From Diphasiastrum complanatum (lineage: Eukaryota > Streptophyta > Lycopodiopsida > Lycopodiales > Lycopodiaceae), in the NCBI GenBank assembly GCA_029204225.1, contig CM055100.1, positions 48,155,666 through 48,219,665 on the forward strand: a stretch of DNA of 64,000 nt, read 5' to 3'. Position numbers and translations under genes: made by a program. Of the stretch, positions 1 to 11,295 are shown piece by piece. Under the pieces are notes generated by a model that was not told the DNA's origin, did no database searches, and was given only the letters and a program-made list of their open reading frames with translations. Position 1 is the first letter of the stretch. Each line of letters starts with the position of its first letter.

Positions 1-294
1 TATGTAGCAGCAACCAAGATGGCAAACGAGTTGATCTGGATTAAATAGATACTGGAAGGATTCGATGAATCTAGTTCTGAACCTTATGTATTGTTAATGG
101 ATAACACTTTAGCAATCTATCTTACAAAAGATCCTATATTTCACTCGAAAACGAAGCACATAGCTGTCAAATATCATGTGATTCGGGACTTAGTCGAAAA
201 GAAGATACTGAAGACAGTCTTCATACCCACAGAGGAAATGACAGCTGATATCTTTACAAAGCTACTAAGTGAAGCTTTGTTCGAGAAGCAGTGA
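1..294 (+). pseudogene. Ty1/copia pol C-terminus (RNase H end), truncated
   Basis: The reading frame from position 1 runs through YVAATKMANELIWIK, a stop at about 46, then ILEGFDESS and an open stretch 91-294 ending at TGA. The pattern of DNTLAIYL, then SKTKHIAVKYHVIRDLV, then PTEEMTADIFTKLL is the classic end of the copia RNase H domain, where a copia polyprotein normally stops. The start lies outside the window and one internal stop is present, so this is a dead 3' remnant. The polypurine tract and LTR follow directly, as expected for copia order. Confidence 0.85.
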
Positions 295-320
295 AGAAGA
301 TTGAGGTTAATCCAACTACC

Positions 321-335
321 ACTTTGAGAGGGAGC
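321..335 (+). other. Polypurine tract of the copia element
   Basis: A purine-rich run (TTTGAGAGGGAG) lies between the RNase H stop codon and the TGT that begins the LTR. This is the usual plus-strand primer position for copia elements. Confidence 0.6.
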
Positions 336-435
336 TGTAGAACAACTAATCAAACAGATCTTGATTCTACCAACAAAGCGCGCAGTTTACTTGACAAATG
401 ATGAGAAAGAAATGAACGCGAACTCGAAACATTTC

Positions 436-845
436 TATTAGTGACCAACTCGAAAAGATTTGCGAAGGATTCACAATATTTGTCTTGTAGTCAACTCGAA
501 ATATTCGCGAAAGATTCGCAAAACAGTTTCTTGTAGAAGCTCGTGGCTTTCTTGTTGAAGCTTGAAAGATTCGCGAATAGAATCTTGTCGCAAATAATTA
601 TGTTTCTTGTTCAAGCCTCAGATGTCGCGAAATTGTCGTCAACAATTCACGAAATCTTCTGGACTGTTATTCAAGCTCACCTGTCACGAAACTATCTCGA
701 ACAGTTCACGAAATATTCTAGATTTCTTTTTCAAACTCAAGAATTGTCATCTGTCGCGAACAATTCGCGAAAGACGAAAATGTCGCAAAGAGACAAGTGT
801 CGCGAACAATTTGTGAAACACGAAGTTGAGACGAAGAGATGAACT
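436..845 (+). repeat. TCGCGAA-rich degenerate repeats in the copia LTR U3
   Basis: Units built on TCGCGAA, TTCGCGAA or TCACGAA, often followed by a short A/T spacer, recur more than ten times in about 400 bp. Several are near-palindromic (TTCGCGAA is a perfect 8-bp palindrome). They lie upstream of the candidate TATA box, where repeated enhancer elements of plant LTRs are usually found. A regulatory role is inference. Reading frames across this block are by-products of the repeat. Confidence 0.6.
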
Positions 846-988
846 GTCGCGAACAAATTTTATTCGAGCCTGGAAACAGAGCGTCTATCTGAAAATCAAC
901 CGTCGTAAATGATTAGATATCTATTGTTACAGCATTGAAAGGCCAAAAGACCTGTAAATAAAAGGCCAAAAGTCCTGTCTTATAGCAA

Positions 989-996
989 TATAAATA
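989..996 (+). promoter_or_regulatory. Candidate LTR TATA box
   Basis: TATAAATA stands about 330 bp before the LTR end. A second candidate (TATAAAAA) lies near 1095. Either could set the R start; the sequence alone does not decide. Confidence 0.35.
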
Positions 997-1666
997 CATG
1001 TGCACTACTAGTCGTAACACACTCACTCAATCAGAGGCATAACAGCAAGATAAGACAGCAAGAGATGTATATTGATGAATCAGATTCAGAGTTATAAAAA
1101 TTCATTTTTGATCAATAGTTTCTTATTGTCTAAATTGTCTTAAGTTGTCTCTTACTTTCGCATATAATTTCCGCACGCATATTCAATTAGAACTAATATT
1201 GTTCTATTAGTACATAGATCAGATACAATCTCAATTGAAGACACTAATATTAGTTTGATTTATTCAACCTTGCATCGTGTTCTCTGTGGAAGAATAGTTA
1301 CTATTTTTCTTACATATACAAAAGGTGTGAGTCTAGTTTACATTATTGTGGTTGATACAAACTAAGTTGAATGGAGATAAATATGTATGTAAATTTGAAT
1401 GTCCTTTGTTTCATTCTATTGTTTTGGGTTTAAGTGGGATTAAAGCTCTAAAGTTGAATATTGGTTGTAAGTGTAGATGGAAGTGTAGACTTTGCGAGTA
1501 AACTTTGGGTAATGTAGATGTTTCCTAGTTAAGTACAAGTTGAACATAGTTACTTTGAAACGTATTTTGACACGAACTCTAATGTTGTAAGCTCTAGCCA
1601 GATATGGAATTTGAAATTTTTAGTGGATGATGAATGTCAGGAAGTTACAACTTGGATAAATCATTG

Positions 1667-1820
1667 ACGAATTGTTGTTGTGGATTTTGTGGTTTCGCTT
1701 ATCTGGAAGCAACTTTGACTTTCATGTTCTTATCATAAAGTTACGAATTGTTGTTGCCAGGATAATGTGGTTTGCTTATTTGGAAGCAACTTTGACTTTC
1801 ATATTTTTATTGTGAACTTC
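1667..1820. repeat. Tandem duplication, 76-bp period
   Basis: ACGAATTGTTGTTG begins at 1667 and again at 1743. Each copy is followed by a similar tail ending in GGAAGCAACTTTGACTTTCA. There are two diverged copies. Confidence 0.7.
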
Positions 1821-2216
1821 AGTATCCCAGTAGTTTGGATGCTGTTAAAAAAGAATGACTTTTGTGTTATTAATCCATATACGAACTAAGAGTACCATTA
1901 CGTTCTTAAACCATGTAAAAACTACGTGAATATTCAATTTTGTGATGTTGGTCTGGGTGGAAATCTACGTGAATTGGGTGGAAGTTCATTTGGACTTGTT
2001 CATCACAATATTTATTTCAGAAGTTCAAAGACATGTACACCAATTTGAGAGATACATAATTCAAAGACACACACCTCAATGTGGCCAATGTGGTTATTAA
2101 AATATTTCTGGCGTATAGAAACCATTATGTCTTTAGCCAGCCATGAGTAATAGATTTGGTGGAAAAAAACTCGCAAAACTCGTTTTACATTTACTCGCAA
2201 AATGTTTGGACTCGTT

Positions 2217-2460
2217 TGACATAGGCTTTGCTACACCTTCCACCTAGGAGAATGTACCTTCAAGTCTAGAGAGGCTCTTATTGTTGCAAGCATTTAGATG
2301 TAGGCATCTGCAACTGTCCACGATCACTTTGGTGAATGCCAAATTAAAATCTGTGTATAACTGTAGAGGCCTGCAATCAAAACCCTTAACCAATTAGAGC
2401 CTATCCCAACTTGAAGGTTTTGCATTCTCCTAGGTGGAAGTTGTAGCATAGCCCCTGTCA
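2217..2460. mobile_element. Foldback (MITE-like) inverted repeat
   Basis: The left arm 2217-2265 and the right arm 2409-2460 are reverse complements over about 45 bp with a few mismatches and a small gap. They share CTTCCACCTAGGAGAATG. The loop is about 140 bp. Size and shape fit a small non-autonomous DNA element, but I saw no convincing target duplication, so the family is open. Confidence 0.5.
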
Positions 2461-2952
2461 CACAACAAACAGACTCAGTTTGAGAGCGGTCTGCAAGGAA
2501 GGTTTGTCGAGATCTATATTTGCACCTTATTTGATGACAAACTCCGAACATTGAATCCAGTCATCAAGCATGTCAGTTTCTTATGTCAATAATGTTGGTG
2601 AGTTGTTTGTTATCTTGACCAAATACATTGCATGGTTTAGGGTTTATGAATGTAGAGTGATGTAATGTTTAGGTCCTGTATGAATCATTTTTGACAATGT
2701 TCAATGTTGTTATTATGATTGTATCAGTATTTGCTTCACTTTGTATATCAAATTAATGGTTTGTCATGTTTTATAAATATACATCTTCATGTTTATATGC
2801 AATTTCTACAAATTCCATTGTTACAAAACATGATATTCAAATACATAACATATAGTTTAAATAAACATAATTTAAATTAAATTTGAATCATGTTTTGTCT
2901 TGTGTCCTTTGTTCTTTGTAGATTAAATTTTGTATATCAGCTAATACCGTTT

Positions 2953-3282
2953 TTTTTTTTGCAGGTGGTCCAAATGGTTATAAGGTATCAAACATTTGTA
3001 CGTGATGTTTTGGAGCTGTTTTGCTTTGGAGATGTTGTCAAAAATTGCAGTGTCGTATGGGTCATTGATCAGTTTACGTACTTTTTGTACTTACAGCAGT
3101 TCGATGGACATTTTCTTCCACAAAATAGACGCTTAGTAATAGATGTGGAAGAGTTTATGTATAATATTAGACAACATATGAGTAATATCTCATTTGTGAG
3201 ACTTAACAATTTAAGACAAATGTCGGATAGTATGGTAGAGCAAATTCACCTTATGCATGAATTTACTGATGAAATTTTGTAA
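2953..3282 (+). other. Unrecognised open frame after an acceptor-like tract
   Basis: A T-rich tract ending in TTTTGCAG (about 2952-2964) precedes an open frame to TAA at 3282, so this could be an old exon. The roughly 105 residues are rich in hydrophobic and charged positions (DVLELFCFGD, MSDSMVEQIHLMHEF) but match no family I know. It may be chance. Confidence 0.15.
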
Positions 3283-3481
3283 CATTCAGACTCTACGTCT
3301 TATGGAAATGCAAACCCTTTTGGATTTATCAAGATTTCATAGATTGAATTTCATGAAATGTTTGCAAATTAGAGTACAATTGAATTTGATAATGTATACA
3401 AGAGTACATTATGAATTTTTTTTGTGTATGATGTATTTAAAATTTTTGCAGAATCTATTCTTTATCCAAGATTTTGACATA

Positions 3482-3645
3482 GATAATGCACACACGTACG
3501 CAAACACATCTGCATGCACACAAACATAAACATACATTTGCAAACATATGAACACATACATACGCACACACATACACACGCATACACATGCACACATATA
3601 AACATGCACACACATGCACACCTAAAAGCACACACCTGCACACAT
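3482..3645. repeat. CA-rich microsatellite block
   Basis: Imperfect ACAC/CATA/TGCACA repeats. Apparent frames rich in His and Thr on the plus strand or Val, Cys and Tyr on the minus strand are translations of simple sequence, not genes. Confidence 0.85.
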
Positions 3646-3849
3646 GTCAAGGTGTCGAAGCTTCATGTCAATGCATGTCGAAACCATCCAAAACAGCACC
3701 CCCCAAATGATTGGCCGACAAAATTTTGGCCGCATCTAATTATGTCCGCCTTCAATCATGAATCGCCTGCTTTGAGCATCATCCACACATCTCAACCACA
3801 AGCCGCCACCCAGATCATCGCCCACCCATCAACGACAGGCATACCCACT

Positions 3850-3850
<1 letters not shown>

Positions 3851-3909
<59 letters not shown>
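3851..3909. repeat. Compound (TA)n(GA)n microsatellite
   Basis: About 16 TA units run straight into about 14 GA units. The block lies just after a CATCAACGACAGGC motif that also occurs, in similar form, beside the leader-like modules near 54.75 and 62.23 kb. Confidence 0.85.
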
Positions 3910-3913
<4 letters not shown>

Positions 3914-4037
3914 AGAGAGAGAATATAAGGGTGTTGCTAGCCCACCTTACTCTCCCTATCTCACACCTAAACCTTACTCTTTACTTATTCATACATACAA
4001 TACATATGCACACACATACAAGCTTATTTTTTAATCA

Positions 4038-4732
4038 CACATTCTCATGCACACACATACGCATACACACATGTACATATACACACATATACATACACAT
4101 ATAGATATAGATACACACACATATACATATACATACCCACACACACATGTATATACATGTACACACATAAACATATACATACATATACACACACACATAC
4201 ACACATGGACATATACATGCATATATGTACACATACACATACGTACATATACACATGCACACATATACATACACATACACGAACACACATATATGCACAC
4301 ATATACATACACATACACGTACACACATACATATACACATATACATACACATACATATACACATATACATAGACATATACACACATACACATATATGTAC
4401 ACGTACACATACACATATACACACATACACATGTACATACACATACACATATATATACATACACGTACACACATACAATACACATACATACACACATGCA
4501 CATGCACATGCACATACATATACACATACATACACATGTATAAATACACACATATACATACACACACACATACACATATATGTATAGATACACATATACA
4601 TACACACATACACGCACACATATACATATACATACATATATACATAAACATATATATACACATATATATAAACATACACACACATACAAATACACACCAT
4701 CGACCTCCCACCATCGGCGGGCACACTATGCT

Positions 4733-4772
<40 letters not shown>
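4038..4772. repeat. Long (CACATA)/(TACACA) microsatellite ending in pure (CA)n
   Basis: Over 700 bp of imperfect CA/CATA/TATA repeats, interrupted near 4700 by a short unique stretch, then a clean CA run at 4736-4772. Open frames of up to about 250 codons exist on both strands only because the repeat lacks stops. They have no domain and are not annotated as genes. Confidence 0.9.
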
Positions 4773-4778
<6 letters not shown>

Positions 4779-7120
4779 TCCGTCATTAATATATGTATAT
4801 GGGAGCTATTAAATTACAAGAATGCTTAACTAATACATTTACAAGATAAATTAAGGCACTATGTTTTGTTGTTGACAGTTGCCATCTGATGAAATCTGAT
4901 TCTGTTGAGATTTTGCTCGATTGAGAAAGATAAGACCAGAGATCACTTTGGGTCGAATCGAATCGAATTGAAATAATCGAATCGAGGTCAATAGTTGATG
5001 ATCGAATAGGCTGCGAAGGATGCTTCGACAATTGTCGATTCGATACTTTCATGTGCATTTATGCAACGTGATTGTACAAATAATTGCATATGATTGGACC
5101 CAAAAAACCAATAGCATGAGGATTTAGATTGAGATGCACCACTTGCATTTTTGCATACCTACAAGTTTGAACATGTCTCACCCTCTCATAGAACTCGAAA
5201 TGGAAATCATCTAATTTATGCCAAATCAACATAATGATATGTACAAAAAGGTGGTGGATGTAGGTCCAACCCCATGATGACACATCTAGCTTGGAAATTA
5301 ACTAGCTTACTTTTATCCATTTTCACAAACTAGCTTAATTTTATCCATTTTCACAAAGTAGCAAAATATTTTGATTTGTTTAGTTTTGTTAGAATTAAAC
5401 ACACCATGTATATAGATAAAGTAGGGGAATAAGTGACATCCATTTCACAAAGCTATCTATTTTGGTGCTCAAAAAGTTGAAAAGCTCGATGCGCAATTCA
5501 AAGTGGAGGGTAGAGTCTTCCTTGATCAATTTGAGGAAGATAATGAGGACAAGAGCTACAAGATTTTTCTTAAGAGTCCAAGAAGATTATATCCATTTAC
5601 ATTTTTTGGATGAGTATATGATTAAAATCAGATTTTGTCACAATGAGGTTGTAAGAAATCATTTCAACAAATTGCTAGTGACACTTGTGAGTCTATTTTG
5701 CCTTTTCAATTGATATTAGTTACATTTTTTTTCTTCATTGTTATGCTCAACATAGACAAATACTTGATAGTTCATGTTCTCTCTTTCAAAGTTCAAAACA
5801 ATGTTCAAAGCACGTTGTTCAATCCGTATCAGAAGGAAATGATCCAATTTTTAATTCTCGTAGTTCCAAGTCAATTAGGTTGGAAAGAGACAAGAGACCT
5901 TCCTCCACTAGTCCTATCAACAAATTAGATATTTCTTTTGTAGATAAATCTATCCGAACCCTTAAGAAAAAAGATAATGCACCAACTTTTGAGGAAGACC
6001 CCAAAGAGTCATCTATAGATCGTCCCAAAAGTCGACCAGTTTTGAATATGATCTCATTTTACCTGAAGCTTCCATCGACGTTTAGTGATTCTTCTTAGAT
6101 ATAAAAAAGAGATCAAGTTGATGAATTCAAAAAAATTAGAAATACTACAATTATTTTGGACATCGATCAATGTGACAAGCCACCAATTAATCCAAAAATT
6201 GGTGATATTATCTATAAATCTAACACAAAACACATGTACATAACTTAAAAAGTAAATTTAAAAGTCATACACAATCAATCGTAATTCCATTTGTTGTTTT
6301 AGTAGATCTAGCCTAAATGTGAATGTGTTTACAATTTTGATAGTTTTTGTGTTTTGTTTTAAACTTTGGGAGGTATCCACAATTCCTAGGCTTAAGAAAC
6401 ACTTTTTAGATGATATCTCCATATACCATCCTTTTGAGGCATTAATGTCATTTCATTTGCTGGGTTGATAGTCAATGAGGCCAAAATATTAGCTTTGGAC
6501 CATAACATTGACCAAGACTATGTAATGAAAATAACGATCATCCAAAGAATAAGATTTTTTCATGAAGAATATATGAGATGCTTAAAAGACAGAGAGATAA
6601 AGTAGTTGGAGCTCAAGCCTATGTGTGCTCAAGTGATAAACGTGCCATTTGATGCAAAGAATCCAATATAGAGCTTGACAAAATACAAGATGCTTAAAAT
6701 TTGAACAAGTAGTTAGAGCTCACGGTTATGTGTGCTCAAGAGATAGACCGATCATTTGATGCAAACCAACACAAAGCCTGACAAAATATGGTTGGCTTTC
6801 CAAAGTGGCTAAGTAAATTCTTTTTGCTATGTTTGGCATGATTAACTTCTCTTTAAAAATTGTATGCACTCTTATTAGTAATCAGAGTTTTGATTCAGCT
6901 ACAATATTGTTTTTGAATGAATCTTGAATGGTTATTTTCGTTTGCTAATGTACTTCCATTTTCAATCTATCTGCTCATCCGTTTATGTCAGCTCTAATTT
7001 GTCTTTGTTCATTTTCACGAGATCTGTCATCGACCTCATAAGACTGGTAGGATCCTAGGATGATTGTTGTTCGTTTATTTCCACATCTTAGGCAATCCTT
7101 AGTTCGTTTATCTCCACGAC
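4773..7120. other. A/T-rich region without recognisable gene
   Basis: There are several short open frames (for example 5462-5713 and 5880-6098), but none shows a motif I can name. A run of TCGAA-type short repeats lies at 4950-5045. The right-hand end probably includes a copia 5' LTR ending at 7121, because a primer-binding site follows, but I cannot place the start of that LTR. Confidence 0.45.
6578..6790. repeat. Tandem duplication, about 107-112 bp
   Basis: ATGCTTAAAA occurs at 6578 and 6690, and AAGTAGTT at 6600 and 6707. Both are followed by similar text (TATGTGTGCTCAAG, CATTTGATGCAAA). There are two diverged copies. Confidence 0.65.
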
Positions 7121-7121
7121 A

Positions 7122-7136
7122 TGGTATCAGAACCCT
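7122..7136 (+). other. Copia primer-binding site (initiator Met tRNA type)
   Basis: TGGTATCAGAACC follows directly on a CA dinucleotide (ACGACA), the expected junction of a 5' LTR and its PBS. The canonical plant form is TGGTATCAGAGC; here G is replaced by A. The copia protease fragment lies 190 bp downstream on the same strand, which supports the call. Confidence 0.6.
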
Positions 7137-7313
7137 CGTTCCGATATCATCGTCAATGTTTTTAGCCACAGATGATCAGCACTCAGTCTTTGTATGATAG
7201 TTTAGACCATGATCAAGGATTGCAGAATCTTGAAGTGGAATAATGAACCTTAGGCCCACGTAGCAGCTGAAGAAACAAAGATTGATGAGCTTGAAGATGA
7301 AGAAAGTACACTT

Positions 7314-7775
7314 ATGGCAAAAGTTGGAGAATACTCAAATTTCGACTACTGGTACCTAGATTCAAATGTCATTCATCATATGCCACATAACTTTGATTGG
7401 TTTACTGATTTTTCAGCAAATAGTAAGGAAAAACTTGTGCATATAGGAGGTTCGAGCACCTACATTAGTGGTGAAGGCACTATCAAGCTGAGATTTTATA
7501 ATGGTATTTCTAAAACTATAGTCAATGTCCTTTATGTGGCAGATTTAACCAAAAATCTGCTCTCCATTAGTCAAACTATTGATTTAAATAATAGAGTAAC
7601 ATTCAATAATATTTATTGTACTATTTCAAATGTCTTTGAACATACACTTGTTATGAGATCTAGAGTTGGGCATTTGTACAGGTTAATTCATTTCTTTGAT
7701 AAGGAACTTGTTGTAACAACCACATTGAGTGAGCTAGACAATTTGAACTACAAAATGTGTACAAAATGTCACTAA
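7314..7775 (+). pseudogene. Copia gag-pol fragment: protease and GAG-pre-integrase region
   Basis: The frame contains WYLDSNVIHHM, matching the copia protease active-site region, normally WxxDSGAxxHM. The catalytic DSG is changed to DSN, so it would not be active. It goes on through IKLRFYNG, VLYVADLTKNLLSISQ and GHLYRL, typical of the protease C-terminal half and the pre-integrase zinc region. It ends at a stop about 150 codons in, before any integrase or RT, and no further pol sequence follows. It probably belongs with the PBS at 7122 as one 5' remnant. Confidence 0.75.
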
Positions 7776-7979
7776 CACGAGATAAAAAAGTCTCACAATG
7801 CTGGTATCAAGGCTATTGTATCACCTGGCAGCAAAGCAAGCTAACAAGTCCAAGATAAAAATTGCTACAGAAAATCAGCAGTGCTCACAACATACCCAAA
7901 AGTAGGAAAATAACCAACAAAAACAATATGGTCTTGGATAGACACCAGAAATAGATATGTATTAAGAGTAGACCAAATA

Positions 7980-8410
7980 TGTCACAAGGATGAAATGTAA
8001 TAGTATCCCATCAGTAAATAAAGCAGCGAATAGGCCAGGCGATGGACTGATAGAGGGGTGATCCTCAACAATGGAATAGTATAAGGTCAAAAACAAAGGC
8101 TGCCTCCAAGAGTGACTCAGTAATGAGCTGCAATAGTGCAGAAGATGGATCGAAATGTGCTTGAACTCCAGTGGTTCACTAAAAGAGTACGGAAAGGGCC
8201 AACAACCACAATGTCTACCTTGGCTGTGATGGAAATACATAAATGTGTGAAAGGCCAACAATGAAGCAAGATAAATATATAATGGGTTGCCTCTCCTGCA
8301 ATGGATCTGCAGAGGTACGTAGAAGGCCAGTGATAAGAAATGGATGTATAAAAGGCTGTCTCCCTAGCAATGGTCTTGCAAAGAATTACAAAAGACCAAC
8401 AACGAACAAA
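7980..8410. repeat. Degenerate tandem repeat, about 70-72 bp period
   Basis: AAGGCC-type starts occur at 8251, 8323 and 8392, with earlier weaker units. Each holds a GGYTGYCTCYC...GCAATGG core. Since 72 is divisible by three, one plus-strand frame (8243-8431) shows repeating peptides (GCLSCNG, GCLPSNG), but it has no known domain. The block lies in what would be the leader of a minus-strand LTR element (see 8519). Confidence 0.55.
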
Positions 8411-8518
8411 AGCAGCATCGAATGGTGGTAAAAGATGAACATTGAACTAAAAAAATTTGTTTTCCTTGATGGGAGAATGTTACCCTGCAAGACAATGCTC
8501 CTCCAAGCCCTTGAAAGT

Positions 8519-8530
8519 GCCCTGATACCA
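8519..8530 (-). other. Minus-strand LTR-element primer-binding site
   Basis: Read on the minus strand this is TGGTATCAGGGC, one base from the initiator-Met PBS. The adjoining minus-strand sequence ends in TTTAACT, like the AACT end of the 46247-46690 LTR. It implies an LTR starting at 8531 and running right, whose far end I cannot find. Confidence 0.4.
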
Positions 8531-9535
8531 AGTTAAATACACATTACTCACATAAGAAAATAAGAGTCACAAAATGATGACCATAGAGCAATCTCCAACT
8601 AAAATCATTGACAATAATAGCAAACCTTCCTTTGGGAACCACAGATGAGTCTCCTGCAAAGAACTCCAACATAATCAGCTATGGAATGAAACCATCTGCT
8701 ACCCTCGCAAAGTTATCCAAGCAGCCGTCCGCTAACATTAGATAAGACTCAATGACAAGAACATAAATAAAACAGGGATTCCAGGTGCGAACAAAGAACA
8801 AATGAAACTATGTGAATAACAATTTATTGGGGTCCAAATGAGGCCCCAACAGTAATATTTGACCACATGTCCATAACTAAGTGAAAAGCCAAAGAAGTGG
8901 GCACTAAATTATTTGACGATCTGATTGATAGGAGGAGGTCATGCCTTTCAAAAAAGGCTTGTTTGATGCTTTATGATGTAGCAGGCACTATAAAAAATCA
9001 GATAGTTTACTCTTTGATTTGTCATGAAGGAAAGTTAAAAGCAATACAAGATTATTTCTGAGTTACATTGACAAACTGAAGTATATTGTAATGCTAGAAG
9101 AAAGTTCATGTGAAAAGAACAATACCACTTTGATTGCAAAATTCCAAGTCGATAAGGATAAGAACTTACCAATCATGTAATGTCACATGCAGCAAAACTG
9201 CTGGACAAACAAGAAACAAAGCAAGCAATCTGTGTTTGGGCCCTTGATCCAGAATTTCCAGAATTTGTGTCACCTATGTTGATTAACATGTCATGCACAG
9301 TCAAATTTAATTCCGGAATGTGATCCGAAATGCGATCCAGGATTTCCCATAAGGGTTTCCTAAATAACATTGCATATGCATTACACAACATTGAATTGCT
9401 TTCAATAACCTTGACAACTAATGTAATCCCACAACAACAACAAAACTGTACTTTTGTTTAACAATAGGTCAAAGTTGAAAATAATGCCCTAAGCCCTAAA
9501 CTCATCGAAACAGACATCCCCAAACACTCCTGTAG
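8531..9535. other. Region without recognisable gene, possibly LTR remnant
   Basis: The first few hundred bases may be LTR of the element marked by the minus-strand PBS. Nothing else is recognisable. Short frames (for example 9173-9391 minus) match no family I know. Confidence 0.35.
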
Positions 9536-9880
9536 GCATGAAAAACAGTGTAGCTTCAAACTGCACAACAATCGGATGCCTATAGGGTCAGTTCACAAAG
9601 AAGGCCACAAATCACATGGGATTGGGGCCTACCATTGTAAACTTCAGCTACATGTGATAATGGCCAAAACTAACAGCATAGAAGTCTATGTAAGCATGAA
9701 GAAACATAGTCTAGCTTCAAGCAACACCTCAATTAGATGCCTATACGTCAATTTACAAACAAGGGCAAAAAAACACATGGTATTAGGGCATGGCATATAA
9801 AATATTCATTATGTGTCGTAACGACCAAAATTAACGGTCCAAGGATATTTGTGGGCATGAAGACAGTTGGTTTAGAACAA
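9536..9880. repeat. Degenerate tandem repeat, about 160-bp period
   Basis: GCATGAARA-type starts lie at 9536, 9694 and 9855. Each is followed by a TAGCTTCAA-like stretch, GATGCCTATA, then a GGCCAAAACTAAC or GACCAAAATTAAC stretch. There are just over two diverged copies. The unit length is in the range of plant satellite monomers, but two copies do not make a satellite array. Confidence 0.6.
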
Positions 9881-10097
9881 AAAGCCACTTGAATACATTG
9901 CCTACAACTTATTCTGTTAGCTTGCAAAAAACAATACCAAAACTCACTCGAAAACAATTTCTTTTCCCACACGGCTCCCTCGTGGCCGTTGTGCACACCA
10001 AATGCGAAATAGAATGCCCGTGAATGCTCCTACACCACTATCACTGCTTTCACCTCTCTCGGAAAACAAAAATTGCAGCTTTTTTATGAGGCCACAT

Positions 10098-10156
10098 AGG
10101 CCTGTGCATGGCCTCATTTAAAAATTTGCACATTTTGTGAGGCCATGCACAGGCCT
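10098..10156. repeat. Perfect 19-bp inverted repeat (hairpin)
   Basis: The left arm AGGCCTGTGCATGGCCTCA (10098-10116) is the exact reverse complement of the right arm (10138-10156), with a 21-base A/T-rich loop. It could be a foldback scrap or give a small-RNA hairpin; nothing decides. Confidence 0.75.
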
Positions 10157-10159
10157 TAG

Positions 10160-11295
10160 CCAACCAACAACATTGATATGCCTCACCAAACTTTCACAAA
10201 GGAAATGTAACAAAACATAGCTAATACAATATAGACCATATTAGTTTGTTGTTGAAACACTTTCTTCGTTCTTTTTTGTCTTCAAGTGTGAGTTCAGTGT
10301 AAAAGAACAAATTTGGTCAATCTTAACTAAAAGCATACAAGATCAAGAACTTTGAACTTTGAAGTACTCCCGGTTAGGTTAGTCTTTAGGTTAGTCATAT
10401 CAATCTCTACACAAGGGCAAAGTTGAGCTTGACAACGTGTTAAGCTAGACCTAACCATTAGATTTGTTTAGATTCGCTTTTGTAGCAATTCAATCAAATT
10501 TGCAAATTGTGTCAACCGTACAACCTAAAGTGAGACACATATTGTGTCAGAATACAAAATTCATGGTATAAATATGTGCTCAAAGTCATTTGTGTTAAGA
10601 TATAGTCGATAATTATTGCAATGCCTTTGTAGGCAATCTCTTGTAGGAGTCTGATGAATAAAACTTTGTTTTTGTTCTGACGTTAGTATGCCTTCTTGTG
10701 AACTTCATTCAAAACTAGGAATGTTGCATATGGAATTCACAGATCAACAAGATAGGTAGTCATGTTTAAAAGCAATCTGCACATATAGTTCAGATGTATC
10801 ATTACTAGCCTCCACCACAATGAAGGGCAGTTGCGGCGCTGGGAGGTTTTGTGCAATCCTCAGCTCGCCGATCAATCAAGCTTTTATTCTAAAAAACCTG
10901 ATTTTCTTCTCTGATCTCAATCCTAGCGCCTAGAGTATGATGTTAAAAATATCTCTTTTAGAATATGTTATCGTATTAAGTAGATTGTGAAATTGTCACC
11001 TAATACAATAAGCCTGATAATCTCAAAATGAATAGAAAGCTCACACAAATGCAACAAGCATTGGACCCACATACTTCTACTCCAAAGTAGAAGCAAGTGA
11101 CATGGGCTTTTAAGTTTGTGGATATTTCTATCCAACGGAGTTTTTCTTATGGGTTCTCCACCAAGTAGAAGCCCTATGATGCATGTGTATGGGTGCTGAG
11201 CCAATCTTCTATGTATTATCTACTTCAAGCTGAGAGATCAATTTTCCAGCCATTATCATCCGTTGAGCCTGAACATACGATCAAGTGTACCTTAA
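10160..11295. other. Region without recognisable gene
   Basis: No coding motif or repeat structure that I recognise lies between the hairpin and the LTR at 11296. Confidence 0.4.

Larger units (their letters stand above)
336..1314 (+). repeat. 3' LTR of the truncated copia element
   Basis: The LTR starts TGTAGAACAAC right after the polypurine tract and probably ends in TACA at 1314 (or TATACA at 1320), giving TG...CA termini of about 980 bp. It contains a candidate polyadenylation signal (AATAAA, 957-962) and a TATA-like TATAAATA at 989-996. No second LTR lies in the window, so the exact 3' end and the target duplication cannot be confirmed. Confidence 0.65.
1315..2952. other. A/T-rich region without recognisable gene
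   Basis: I recognise no coding domain here. The short reading frames on either strand show no known motif. The stretch holds a 76-bp tandem duplication and a foldback repeat, listed separately. Confidence 0.5.

Noticed and set aside
3482-4772. Possible CRISPR-like array of direct repeats
   Set aside because: The repeats are simple and contiguous without unique spacers, and the window is eukaryotic.
4031-4786. Long open frames up to about 250 codons on both strands
   Set aside because: They are translations of CA/TA microsatellites (alternating Val/Cys/Tyr/Met or His/Thr/Tyr) with no domain and no start context.
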